DNA of 10,938 nt from Nitrospirota bacterium (GTDB taxonomy: Bacteria > Nitrospirota > Thermodesulfovibrionia > UBA6902 > BMS3Bbin08), in NCBI GenBank assembly GCA_016208845.1, contig JACQXH010000129.1, positions 1 through 10,938 of the forward strand, written 5' to 3'. Position 1 is the first letter of the stretch, and each line of letters starts with the position of its first letter. The notes under the pieces were generated by a model that did not search any database, had not been told where the DNA came from, and was given only the letters and a program-made list of their open reading frames with translations. Shown in pieces: positions 1-5,353 of the stretch. Position numbers and translations under genes: made by a program.

Positions 1-8
1 AGAGGAAA

Positions 9-31
9 GATTCCGGACAAGCCGGAATGAC
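9..31. repeat. Partial dispersed palindromic repeat
   Basis: The words GATTCCGG and CCGGAATGAC form an inverted repeat around a short ACAAG-like centre. It matches one half of the longer palindromic elements at 1910-1976 and 5160-5228, which have the same ATTCC...GGAATGAC layout with different inner bases. It is probably a copy cut by the window edge. The remaining bases up to 111 show no gene or other structure. Confidence 0.6.
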
Positions 32-111
32 AGACGAAAAAAAGGGACTTTGACGTGACCGTGAGCAGATAACCATGCCGGCTGGATCAATTCAAGAAGA
101 AGTAATTTTTA

Positions 112-513
112 TCAAAACTGCTCTACTTTAAGTCCTCTGATCTTACTGTAATCCCTCATATCAGATGTAACAACTGAAAAGCCGAGAGAGACGGCTGTGG
201 AGGCGATAATAAGGTCGTGAGCTCCGATAGTTATCCCTTTTCTTGCAAGAGTTGCCCAGACTCTCGCATAAATTCTTGCAGCGCTTAAATCAAAAGGATA
301 TATAGGGAAAGTCTCTATGACTTTTTCAACAAAAGCTTCTCTCTGCAGCCTTCTTTTTTCGGAGTCAGCCCTATGCACACCATGCAGGAGTTCAGATGCG
401 GTTATTACACTTATTCCAAACGGCTCGTTTTCTCTTTCCTTAATAAGTTTTTCAACATGGAAGGGCCCGCGCTCTATGGCGATCAGTACACTGGTATCGA
501 ATATTACGCCCAC
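112..513 (-). CDS. VapC-like PIN-domain toxin RNase
   Basis: This 133-residue protein has the size and layout of a single-domain VapC toxin. The PIN active-site acidic residues are visible: D6 in IFDTSVL, E41 in TASELLHG, D100 in GAHDLIIAST and D118 in VVTSDMRDY. Proteins of this family are Mg2+-dependent endoribonucleases, commonly cutting tRNA or rRNA, and are held inactive by a co-expressed antitoxin. The start is GTG at 513, which overlaps the last 10 bases of the antitoxin gene, so translation is probably coupled. No broken motif is seen, so the toxin looks intact. The RNA target cannot be deduced from sequence. Confidence 0.88.
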   Translation of the reverse strand: MGVIFDTSVLIAIERGPFHVEKLIKERENEPFGISVITASELLHGVHRADSEKRRLQREAFVEKVIETFPIYPFDLSAARIYARVWATLARKGITIGAHDLIIASTAVSLGFSVVTSDMRDYSKIRGLKVEQF

Positions 514-785
514 TTGCTTTTCTCAGGCATGGCTGGCTGGTGTTTTATAATCTCTTTCATATCTTTTTCAAAATATTCAGCCTCATCACCGAGATGAGGA
601 AGCTTTGCAAGCAAACCCTTCAACTCGCCAAGCGTTCTCTCTTTTAAGTGTTCTTCTGCCGGGCTTATAAAAGCAACCGGTTTCTTGCCGCGCAGGATTG
701 TGTAATGGTTCCCCTTGTATTTAATTGCATTCAATATCTCTGAAAATTTCCTTACAGCCTCGGTGGCAGTAATAGTTTTTTCCAT
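504..785 (-). CDS. Phd/YefM-type antitoxin paired with the VapC-like toxin
   Basis: This 93-residue protein begins METITAT-like (MEKTITATEAVRKFSEIL), the usual N-terminal DNA-binding part of Phd/YefM antitoxins. It continues with a strand-rich segment containing YTILRGKKPVAFISPAE at about residues 28-44, typical of the fold's dimer core. The charged C-terminal half (about 50-93) would wrap and inhibit the PIN toxin encoded immediately downstream. An AAAGGAT ribosome site lies about 8 bases before the ATG. A 19-base palindrome at 803-821 just upstream fits the usual autorepression by antitoxin or toxin-antitoxin complex. The pairing is inferred from the overlap and order (antitoxin first), the standard arrangement. 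Confidence 0.85.
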   Translation of the reverse strand: MEKTITATEAVRKFSEILNAIKYKGNHYTILRGKKPVAFISPAEEHLKERTLGELKGLLAKLPHLGDEAEYFEKDMKEIIKHQPAMPEKSKWA

Positions 786-802
786 AACCTCATCCTTTCA
801 TG

Positions 803-821
803 AAATATGATAATCATATTT
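803..821 (-). promoter_or_regulatory. Candidate operator of the first toxin-antitoxin pair
   Basis: AAATATGATAATCATATTT is a palindrome of two 9-base arms around one central base. It lies 18 bases before the antitoxin start codon, within AT-rich promoter-like DNA. Antitoxins of this class normally repress their own operon by binding such a site; binding here is inferred. Confidence 0.55.
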
Positions 822-846
822 TACATATTTATGAGCCGAGAGTCAA

Positions 847-881
847 ATTGCCCATTATCTCCAGTCTTTCATCAATGGCTG
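847..881 (-). pseudogene. Remnant copy of a PEP-synthase-like gene 3' region
   Basis: These 35 bases match 2281-2315, inside the PEP-synthase-like gene, at 32 of 35 positions and in the same orientation. Read on the minus strand they encode AIDERLEIMGNLT, against AIEERLGIMGKLT at about residues 839-851 of the intact protein. Stop codons bound the frame on both sides (TAA just upstream, TAA after LGS), so only a scrap is left. Two of the three differences change the amino acid conservatively or mildly, which fits decay of a former paralogue rather than a fresh duplication. The flanks are not similar. Confidence 0.6.
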
Positions 882-915
882 ATTAAACCCATCCCTTTAT
901 CAAAAACTAAAAATA

Positions 916-963
916 TTGTATCCTTAAAATACCAAGGCAATATAATGCATTTACTAAGGAGGG
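916..963 (+). promoter_or_regulatory. Orphan promoter and ribosome site before a response-regulator stub
   Basis: A TATAAT box at 941-946 follows a weak -35 (TTGTAT at 916-921, 19-base spacer). An excellent ribosome site, AAGGAGGG at 956-963, lies 10 bases before the ATG at 974. The whole expression leader of the lost response regulator therefore seems preserved although the gene body is gone. Confidence 0.45.
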
Positions 964-973
964 CAGACAAAAA

Positions 974-1033
974 ATGAGAGATAAATTACTAATCGTTGAC
1001 AACGAACCTGAAATGCCTGATCGGAGGCTATGA
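974..1033 (+). pseudogene. Truncated response-regulator receiver domain (N-terminal stub)
   Basis: The frame reads MRDKLLIVDNEPEMPDRRL and then stops at TGA 1031-1033. LLIVDxEPEM is the unmistakable first strand and acidic pocket of a CheY-like receiver domain, where D and E bind Mg2+. After EPEM the similarity breaks, close to the convergent 3' end of the second PIN toxin at 1028. The phosphoacceptor aspartate, the rest of the receiver and any output domain are absent. The most economical reading is that insertion of the second toxin-antitoxin module, or a deletion beside it, removed the body of the gene. A 19-residue peptide could still be made, but nothing suggests it has a function. Confidence 0.65.
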
Positions 1034-1444
1034 ATTTCTTGTCTGCTTCCAGAATTTCAGAAACTCATCAGGTGACATTACTTTAATCTTTTTTACAGAC
1101 TTACCTTTAAAATGACGTTTATTGCCTGTGATCAATGCATCCGCCATCCCGGTATTTGCCGCTTCAATAAAAGGAAGGTCGTCTTCATCTATGAGTTTTT
1201 CGTTCAGAGGGATCGCCGTAACTTTAATCCCCTCATCCTCAATAAAAGAGAGAAGCTCTTCAACATCACTTTTTTCAAAATCAAACTTGGGCCTTAACAG
1301 GACATCTCTGAATTCTGAAATGATCCTGTCGTCAAAAATCACAAGCAGCTCGCCTGAAAGCGCCAGATCAAGAATTCTTGCAGCATTTCCAAAAGGAGTA
1401 ATAAGGGCAGATATAAGAACATTCGTATCAACGACTACACGCAC
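1028..1444 (-). CDS. PIN-domain toxin of the COG1569 type
   Basis: This 138-residue protein is a putative toxin-antitoxin PIN RNase of a different subfamily from the one at 112-513. Visible motifs are RVVVDTNVLISAL with D6, a conserved E44 in ISEFRDVLLRPKF, the acidic DEDDLPF cluster (D88, D89), and ADALITGNKRHF with D102, the classic COG1569 ending. The C-terminal SPDEFLKFW is also typical. The GTG start shares one base with the antitoxin stop (TAGTG), so the two genes are translationally coupled. The 3' end touches the response-regulator stub. All active-site acids are present, so it is probably functional. Confidence 0.87.
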   Translation of the reverse strand: MRVVVDTNVLISALITPFGNAARILDLALSGELLVIFDDRIISEFRDVLLRPKFDFEKSDVEELLSFIEDEGIKVTAIPLNEKLIDEDDLPFIEAANTGMADALITGNKRHFKGKSVKKIKVMSPDEFLKFWKQTRNS

Positions 1445-1728
1445 TACTTTCTTCCTTTTCTCGCGCTGATGATCTCCGATTCAATCTCTTTTTGCGAAAG
1501 TTTGGACAGGCCCTTTAATAGTGATTTCCTGCGCATTCTTGATATGGCAATCTCAGCCTTTGCACGGCGCAGCATCTTCATGGTTTCATCAAAGTTAACA
1601 TCGCTTACCCCCGTTAAAATAGCTATCGGCTTTCCGTTTGAGGTAATAATAACATCTTCGTTTTTTCCAAGATTGCTCCATACAGAGCCCGGCCTTATCC
1701 TGAAATCTCTTACTGTTACAAATTTCAT
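1444..1728 (-). CDS. Phd/YefM-type antitoxin paired with the COG1569 PIN toxin
   Basis: This is a 94-residue protein. MKFVTVRDFRIRPGSVW followed by EDVIITSNGKPIAILTGV (about residues 24-41) is the Phd/YefM signature: an N-terminal helix and strand, then the 'hand the cell a K-P-x-A-x-L' strand. The C-terminal half is strongly basic (RRAKAEIAISRMRRKSLL), unlike the acidic toxin-binding tails of many antitoxins, which may reflect its partner. A strong AGGAGG ribosome site lies 6 bases before the ATG. Two inverted repeats upstream (1746-1770, 1780-1793) are candidate operators. It precedes and overlaps the toxin gene by one base. Confidence 0.83.
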   Translation of the reverse strand: MKFVTVRDFRIRPGSVWSNLGKNEDVIITSNGKPIAILTGVSDVNFDETMKMLRRAKAEIAISRMRRKSLLKGLSKLSQKEIESEIISARKGRK

Positions 1729-1745
1729 TTTATGCCTCCTGTTGC

Positions 1746-1770
1746 AGCCTTATCGTCCTACAATAAGGCT
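1746..1770 (-). promoter_or_regulatory. Inverted repeat before the second antitoxin gene
   Basis: Perfect 8-base arms AGCCTTAT and ATAAGGCT are separated by 9 bases, directly upstream of the AGGAGG ribosome site. It could be an autorepression operator or a hairpin in the 5' leader. The position favours an operator of the toxin-antitoxin pair. Confidence 0.5.
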
Positions 1771-1779
1771 ACAATATAG

Positions 1780-1793
1780 TGACAAATATGTCA
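1780..1793 (-). promoter_or_regulatory. Second small inverted repeat / promoter element
   Basis: TGACA and TGTCA arms flank AATA. Read on the minus strand the segment includes TTGACA, a consensus -35 hexamer, but no -10 box stands at the ideal distance (a TATATT lies only about 11 bases downstream). It may be part of the toxin-antitoxin promoter or a second operator half. Confidence 0.3.
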
Positions 1794-1860
1794 ACGCAAA
1801 ATATAATATCGGGGGTGAGACAAATTTTCCGGTAAATTCACCTGGAGAACAATGAAGCTG

Positions 1861-1880
1861 CCCGCCGCAGAGACGGCGGG
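1861..1880. repeat. REP-like hairpin, copy 1
   Basis: Stem CCCGCCG/CGGCGGG (7 bp, perfect) closes the loop CAGAGA and is followed by GGTAT. The loop and 3' tail are the same as in the hairpin at 1990-2011 although the stem bases differ. This is the layout of repetitive extragenic palindromes, a conserved short flank next to a variable stem. Confidence 0.6.
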
Positions 1881-1909
1881 GTATCATAAAATAATTTAGG
1901 CGTCATGTC

Positions 1910-1976
1910 GTCATTCCTGCGCAGGCAGGAATCCAGAAAGACAAAAACCTGGATTCCGCATCAAGTGCGGAATGAC
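1910..1976. repeat. Dispersed palindromic repeat, full copy
   Basis: Two nested hairpins are present: GTCATTCCTGC...GCAGGAATCCAG and CTGGATTCCGCA...TGCGGAATGAC. The outer ends GTCATTCC and GGAATGAC pair with each other. The same architecture recurs at 5160-5228 and partly at 9-31, so it is a genome-wide repeat family, probably a small non-autonomous element. No coding sequence is carried. Confidence 0.7.
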
Positions 1977-1989
1977 AGAAACAAGGACA

Positions 1990-2011
1990 CCCCACAGCAG
2001 AGACTGTGGGG
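1990..2011. repeat. REP-like hairpin, copy 2
   Basis: Stem CCCCACAG/CTGTGGGG (8 bp, perfect) closes the same CAGAGA loop as the hairpin at 1861-1880 and is followed by TAT. The stem differs from copy 1 by compensatory changes on both sides. Confidence 0.6.
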
Positions 2012-2039
2012 TATTGAAAATTTAATAAAATGAATGAAC

Positions 2040-2083
2040 TTCCCCCTTAACAACAGTAGGTGCCTTTAGGCCGAAAGGGGGAA
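2040..2083. repeat. Hairpin element with CAACAGTAGGTGC core
   Basis: A 9-bp stem TTCCCCCTT/AAGGGGGAA encloses a 26-base loop containing CAACAGTAGGTGC (2051-2063). The loop core recurs in inverse orientation at 5045-5057 within a similar C4/G4-stem hairpin, so the pair brackets the PEP-synthase-like gene. It lies about 100 bases beyond that gene's stop and has no T-tract on the minus strand, so I do not call it a terminator. Confidence 0.55.
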
Positions 2084-2153
2084 TAATTAACTGCTCTGCC
2101 CTTGTCATCTACTAAAAATTTGTTGTGCACCCCAAAGAAGAAATTTTTTCTTT

Positions 2154-2186
2154 ACACTATTCACTATTCACTAACTACTATTCACT
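2154..2186. repeat. Tandem CACTATT words at a gene end
   Basis: The words ACTATTCACTATTCACTA and CTACTATTCACT form short tandem copies. On the minus strand this reads as repeated AGTGAATAGT. The TGA stop of the PEP-synthase-like gene (2182-2184) is part of the first copy, so the repeat has apparently set the present 3' end of the gene. Confidence 0.6.
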
Positions 2187-4827
2187 TCTTTATATGGTCC
2201 CGCACAAAGTCCTCGATGAACATATCCGTTACCGCATCGTTGTACATAACCATATCGAGCTGTTTGGTATAAGCGGTCAGTTTGCCCATTATCCCCAGTC
2301 TTTCTTCAATGGCTGCGAGGCTATATTTGGTAAGCATAGCGTTTATCACGTCGCCCGTGATTTTCACCCTGAAATCGAGCTTCTTGATGATCTCTGTTAT
2401 CAGCCGGACCCTCCTCAATTTCCTGTCTGTGGCAGCGCCTCCGCCTTTAAAAAAGAATTTAATGTAATTGTCATTCATGTTGTCACCGGCATATGCCTCA
2501 ACAAGCGAGAAGTGGTATCCGAGCCTTATGCTGAAGTTCATATAGTTATGCGATATGATCGCGTAACTCCGTCCGCCCATCTTGAGGAGTTCTTCCTCCT
2601 GAGTGGCAGCCGTATTCGCGACCATGCCGAAAAACCCTTTGGCATCCACAGGCCTCGGTTCGGGCCATCTCATGTTCATCATCCCTTTCAGAAACGCTGA
2701 AAAGGGCACAGAGGTTATGTCTTCCGGCGCCGCCTTTTTCAGGTCATGTTTCCTGATCCCGCCGTCGATGTTCAGCAGCCGTGCGTCCATCGGGATGCCG
2801 GCCTTCAGGATCACGGCCTGTTCTCCTATCCTTTTCGCGTTGCCTGCCTCGGCAAAGGCGACAATGGACAACAGGTCTTCAAGGCTTTCAATATGATCTC
2901 CTTCCCTCGTCTTGAATATCTCAGCCATCGCCATTTCATGGATGAACCTTGTTATGTCGTGAAGTGTTTCACAATATTCAGGCTTAAAATATTCTTTATC
3001 AGGGTCTATCAGATTCAGCGTGACTATGAGTTTCAAGACCTTCTCAAGGGTCTGAAACAAATGCGTGTCCCTGAAAGGCTCTTTCTTTTTCGCGGCGTAC
3101 TCCAGGAGCTCTTCCACCCTCCCCTCATACACATTGCAGTTGATCGCGTCCACGGTCAACTCCTGTCCGTCCCGGAGCGTACTTGTCGATGTCACAGTAT
3201 CGAGGATTGTAGGTACCTGATATTCCCTTGACAGCGATGCCATGTGGCCGGTCGCGCTGCCCACGTCGGTAATTATCGCTGCCGCCTTATTCATCACAGT
3301 CACGAATTTGGGCGACGTATGCCTTGCCACGAGCACAGCTCCTTCAGGGAAATGCTCCAGTTCTTCATGTTCCTTTAATATAAACGCTTTCCCATATCCA
3401 ATCCCCTTACAGGCGATCACCCCTTTGTCGAGAAGTATATTATATTTTTCTATCCTTCTTGGAACAGTCATCAATGAACTCTGAACGGTCATCATTCTCA
3501 AAGGCCTGCTCTGCAGGATATAAACCTGATTGTCATGATCGACCGCCCATTCAATATCCTGCGGACAGCCATAATGCCTTTCCAAAGAAACGGCATAATT
3601 AAAGAGCATGGTTATTTGTTCATCTGTCAGGCACGGCCTGTTCTTAAGCTCATCAGGCACACTGACCTTTTCAATGTCTCCTTTGGAATTGCAAATGTCC
3701 ATGTTCTGCTGCCCGGGGGTCTGTTTCTCTATAATTGCCCCGGTGTCTTTTGCAACAGAGTAGAAATTCGGCGTCTCTGTTCCATCAACCACCGAGGTCC
3801 CAAGCCCCCATACGGCATTAATTATCACAAGTCCGCTTTCAGGGTTATTGGGGTCTCGTGAATACGTAACGCCTCCGGCAAACGCATCGACCATCCGCAA
3901 TACACCCACAGACATCACCATATCTTCTTCGCAAAAGCCCTTTGACTTGTAGTAGAAAATCGCGCGCGGGGTAAATAGACTCGCGAGCACCTCTTTGTAT
4001 TTCCGGGGTATGTGCTCAAGCGGCACATTCAGGAACGTTGCATACTGGCCTGCAAAACTGAATTCGCCATCCTCATGTATGGCGCTGCTTCTGACGGAAA
4101 CCCTTAAAGTTGAAGGTTGCAAGTTGAATGTTGAATAGTTGGATCCTCCATCACTAACGTTCAACCTTTCAACTTCTTTATTAACGGCATTTAACAAATC
4201 CTCCGGAATGTCCGCATCAGCCACTGTCTGCTGTATCTGCCTGCTGATCTCTTCGAGCGCCTCCATGTTGTCAATGTTCACTTGCGACAGAAACGTATTT
4301 ATTTTCTCTGACAGTCTGTTATGCTCAATGAATTTTTTGAATGCGTATGCGCTGATCGAAAAGCCTTCAGGTACCGGCAATTTAACATGATTCTTTATCT
4401 CTCCCAGATGCGCCATCTTGCCGCCGCTGATATTTGTCATTGTACCGTCAAGGTTTTCAACCGGCATGGCAAGATCGCTGACCTGTATCTTATGTCTGTG
4501 AGCAATGGTTTCTTCGATGGCTTTATTGATCTCTTCAAAGCGCTTGTTCAGGACTGTGTATTTCTGCTCTGAAAGCTCATTTATGCATTCGATCAGCCTT
4601 AAAACGCCATTTCTGATCGACTGAACATGTGTATTTATATAGTTTCTGTCAAACAGGTACTCACCTGAAAGTTTGTCCTCCATGTCCGCCATTAGTTCCA
4701 GCACCTGGTTGTTCTGCTTCAGCAGTTCCTGGAAAGTAATGAATTTGCGTTTGAGGGCCTCCTGAAAACTGCCTTTCTCGATTACTTCCTTATTTGATCT
4801 TCTAAATGCCTTGAAGAAATTTTTCAT
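2182..4827 (-). CDS. PEP-synthase-like protein without TIM barrel
   Basis: This is an 881-residue cytoplasmic protein. Residues 1-115 are a charged, probably helical N-terminal region. Residues about 130-445 are the PPDK_N ATP-grasp domain: GGKMAHLGE (135-143), VRSSAIHEDGEFSFAGQ (245-261), GGVTYSRDP (318-326), QDIEWAVD (423-430) and ILQSRPL (437-443). Residues about 470-575 form the phosphohistidine swivelling domain with GSATGHMASLSRE, where H528 is the expected phosphocarrier. The last 300 residues show none of the PEP/pyruvate TIM-barrel motifs of PEP synthase or PPDK, so the final phosphate acceptor is unknown. Rifampicin phosphotransferase is a known family member that also replaced the barrel. 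Residues about 217-241 are encoded by an inserted inverted repeat. It is probably a single-gene unit, transcribed away from the GntR operon. Confidence 0.8.
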   Translation of the reverse strand: MKNFFKAFRRSNKEVIEKGSFQEALKRKFITFQELLKQNNQVLELMADMEDKLSGEYLFDRNYINTHVQSIRNGVLRLIECINELSEQKYTVLNKRFEEINKAIEETIAHRHKIQVSDLAMPVENLDGTMTNISGGKMAHLGEIKNHVKLPVPEGFSISAYAFKKFIEHNRLSEKINTFLSQVNIDNMEALEEISRQIQQTVADADIPEDLLNAVNKEVERLNVSDGGSNYSTFNLQPSTLRVSVRSSAIHEDGEFSFAGQYATFLNVPLEHIPRKYKEVLASLFTPRAIFYYKSKGFCEEDMVMSVGVLRMVDAFAGGVTYSRDPNNPESGLVIINAVWGLGTSVVDGTETPNFYSVAKDTGAIIEKQTPGQQNMDICNSKGDIEKVSVPDELKNRPCLTDEQITMLFNYAVSLERHYGCPQDIEWAVDHDNQVYILQSRPLRMMTVQSSLMTVPRRIEKYNILLDKGVIACKGIGYGKAFILKEHEELEHFPEGAVLVARHTSPKFVTVMNKAAAIITDVGSATGHMASLSREYQVPTILDTVTSTSTLRDGQELTVDAINCNVYEGRVEELLEYAAKKKEPFRDTHLFQTLEKVLKLIVTLNLIDPDKEYFKPEYCETLHDITRFIHEMAMAEIFKTREGDHIESLEDLLSIVAFAEAGNAKRIGEQAVILKAGIPMDARLLNIDGGIRKHDLKKAAPEDITSVPFSAFLKGMMNMRWPEPRPVDAKGFFGMVANTAATQEEELLKMGGRSYAIISHNYMNFSIRLGYHFSLVEAYAGDNMNDNYIKFFFKGGGAATDRKLRRVRLITEIIKKLDFRVKITGDVINAMLTKYSLAAIEERLGIMGKLTAYTKQLDMVMYNDAVTDMFIEDFVRDHIKK
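4104..4180. repeat. In-frame copy of the local GTTGAA inverted repeat inside a coding region
   Basis: The left arm TTAAAGTTGAAGGTTGCAAG continues as GTTGAATGTTGAATAGTTG. The right arm AACGTTCAACCTTTCAACTT pairs imperfectly with it. The same word pattern fills the gaps at 6139-6220 and 8300-8396. Here it lies within the ATP-grasp domain of the PEP-synthase-like gene and is read as about 25 residues rich in N, S and T (roughly 217-241), just before the VRSSAIHEDG motif, without breaking the frame. Confidence 0.7.
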
Positions 4828-4832
4828 GCCTA

Positions 4833-4862
4833 ATTATAACCTAAAACTTTTTGCAATCCCAA
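4833..4862 (-). promoter_or_regulatory. Possible promoter of the PEP-synthase-like gene
   Basis: On the minus strand TTGGGA (4862-4857) and TATAAT (4838-4833) are 18 bases apart. The -10 box ends only 5 bases before the ATG, so transcription would begin almost at the start codon and the message would be leaderless. No good ribosome site is visible, which agrees with this. A more distant promoter cannot be excluded. Confidence 0.4.
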
Positions 4863-4914
4863 ATATGGAAAGAACTGTCTCTTGCTCATAATCCTAATAA
4901 ATAGCATTTAACCA

Positions 4915-4942
4915 CAGACTTTCCTGCCGGCAGGCAGGTCTG
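4915..4942. repeat. Inverted repeat with perfect 12-bp palindrome
   Basis: CAGAC (4915-4919) pairs with GTCTG (4938-4942). Inside lies the perfect palindrome CCTGCCGGCAGG (4923-4934) followed by a further CAGG. The surrounding ACCACAGACT...TCTGCGCAAATCAGCGG resembles 'accacagat...cgcagat' intergenic repeats I have seen in other bacterial genomes. Function is unknown. Confidence 0.45.
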
Positions 4943-4952
4943 CGCAAATCAG

Positions 4953-4970
4953 CGGCAGACTGCCGTTTTT
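4953..4970 (+). terminator. Terminator-like hairpin with T-tract, no gene before it
   Basis: CGGCA and TGCCG form a 5-bp GC stem with a 3-base loop, followed directly by TTTTT on the plus strand. No plus-strand gene lies upstream, so if it acts it would stop antisense transcription coming across the PEP-synthase-like gene. It may equally be part of the neighbouring repeat. Confidence 0.25.
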
Positions 4971-5032
4971 AGAATAATGAGCAGGTAAATCTGAGTTCTT
5001 CTATTTTAAAGAAGACAGGCAGGTCAAGAATT

Positions 5033-5071
5033 CCCCTGCTTAAAGCACCTACTGTTGGTCTTTTAGAGGGG
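5033..5071. repeat. Inverse copy of the CAACAGTAGGTGC hairpin element
   Basis: CCCCT and AGGGG close a hairpin whose loop contains GCACCTACTGTTG (5045-5057). This is the exact reverse complement of 2051-2063. The stem is shorter than in the other copy (5 versus 9 bp). Confidence 0.5.
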
Positions 5072-5117
5072 ACAAAATTAAGATAAAGTGGTCAATCGCA
5101 TTATTTTTTGTTAAGAA

Positions 5118-5138
5118 CCCTGCGCCAGGAGCACAGGG
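5118..5138. repeat. Small hairpin, GCCAGGAGCA type
   Basis: CCCTG/CAGGG stem around CGCCAGGAGCA. A related hairpin with changed but still paired stem occurs at 5251-5269, on the other side of the dispersed palindrome. Confidence 0.4.
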
Positions 5139-5159
5139 CGAAAAGTCAAACTCAATGCT

Positions 5160-5228
5160 GTCATTCTCCGGCTTGACCGGAGAATCCATTTCCTTTCTCT
5201 GGATTGCCCGATCAAGTCGGGCAATGAC
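5160..5228. repeat. Dispersed palindromic repeat, third copy
   Basis: Two nested hairpins, GTCATTCTCCGG...CCGGAGAATCCA and TGGATTGCCCGA...TCGGGCAATGAC, have complementary outer ends. The design is the same as at 1910-1976 but the inner stem bases differ. A spurious minus-strand frame reading VIARLDRAIQ across it is a frequent artefact of this repeat type. Confidence 0.7.
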
Positions 5229-5250
5229 GACAAATAAGAAAACAATTAAT

Positions 5251-5269
5251 CCTTGTGCCAAGAGCAAGG
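5251..5269. repeat. Small hairpin, GCCAAGAGCA type
   Basis: CCTTG/CAAGG stem around TGCCAAGAG, followed by GTGAG. It is related to the hairpin at 5118-5138. Confidence 0.4.
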
Positions 5270-5324
5270 TGAGTTCGTGGAAATTTCATTAATTTTCTCT
5301 AATATCCATATTAAAAAAAACTTC

Positions 5325-5353
5325 TTGACAACATTTTTTAAAGATTATAATAT
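5325..5353 (+). promoter_or_regulatory. Sigma-70-type promoter of the GntR-led operon
   Basis: A perfect TTGACA (5325-5330) is followed after 17 bases by TAATAT (5348-5353), or after 15 bases by a perfect TATAAT (5346-5351), in very AT-rich DNA. This is the best promoter in the window and lies about 45 bases before the regulator gene. It probably serves the whole operon, because no comparable promoter is visible in the gaps after it. Confidence 0.65.

Larger units (their letters stand above)
1729..2181. other. Repeat-filled intergenic region, no gene seen
   Basis: This 453-base gap lies between the second antitoxin and the PEP-synthase-like gene. It holds the antitoxin leader, two hairpins sharing one loop (1861-1880, 1990-2011), one dispersed palindrome (1910-1976), a 9-bp-stem hairpin (2040-2083) and tandem CACTATT words (2154-2186). 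The stretch 1801-1858 (GGTGAGACAAATTTTCC and following) has no feature I can name. I see no open frame with a family signature and no tRNA. Confidence 0.6.

Noticed and set aside
2134..2153. AT-rich near-palindrome (AAAGAAGAAATTTTTTCTTT) as terminator of the PEP-synthase-like gene
   Set aside because: There is no GC stem and the pairing is imperfect, so the call would be no better than chance in this AT-rich gap.
2125..2700. Plus-strand 191-residue open frame
   Set aside because: It is antisense to the C-terminal part of the PEP-synthase-like gene, whose own frame has clear domains. No motif is visible.
4104..4180. CRISPR or regulatory repeat array
   Set aside because: The words are short, irregular and without constant spacers, and no cas gene is present. 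The other repeat clusters in the window likewise lack spacer structure.
5049..5267. Minus-strand 72-residue frame containing VIARLDRAIQ
   Set aside because: It translates the dispersed palindrome at 5160-5228 and the neighbouring hairpins. This peptide is a common artefact of such repeats; there is no ribosome site or family signature.
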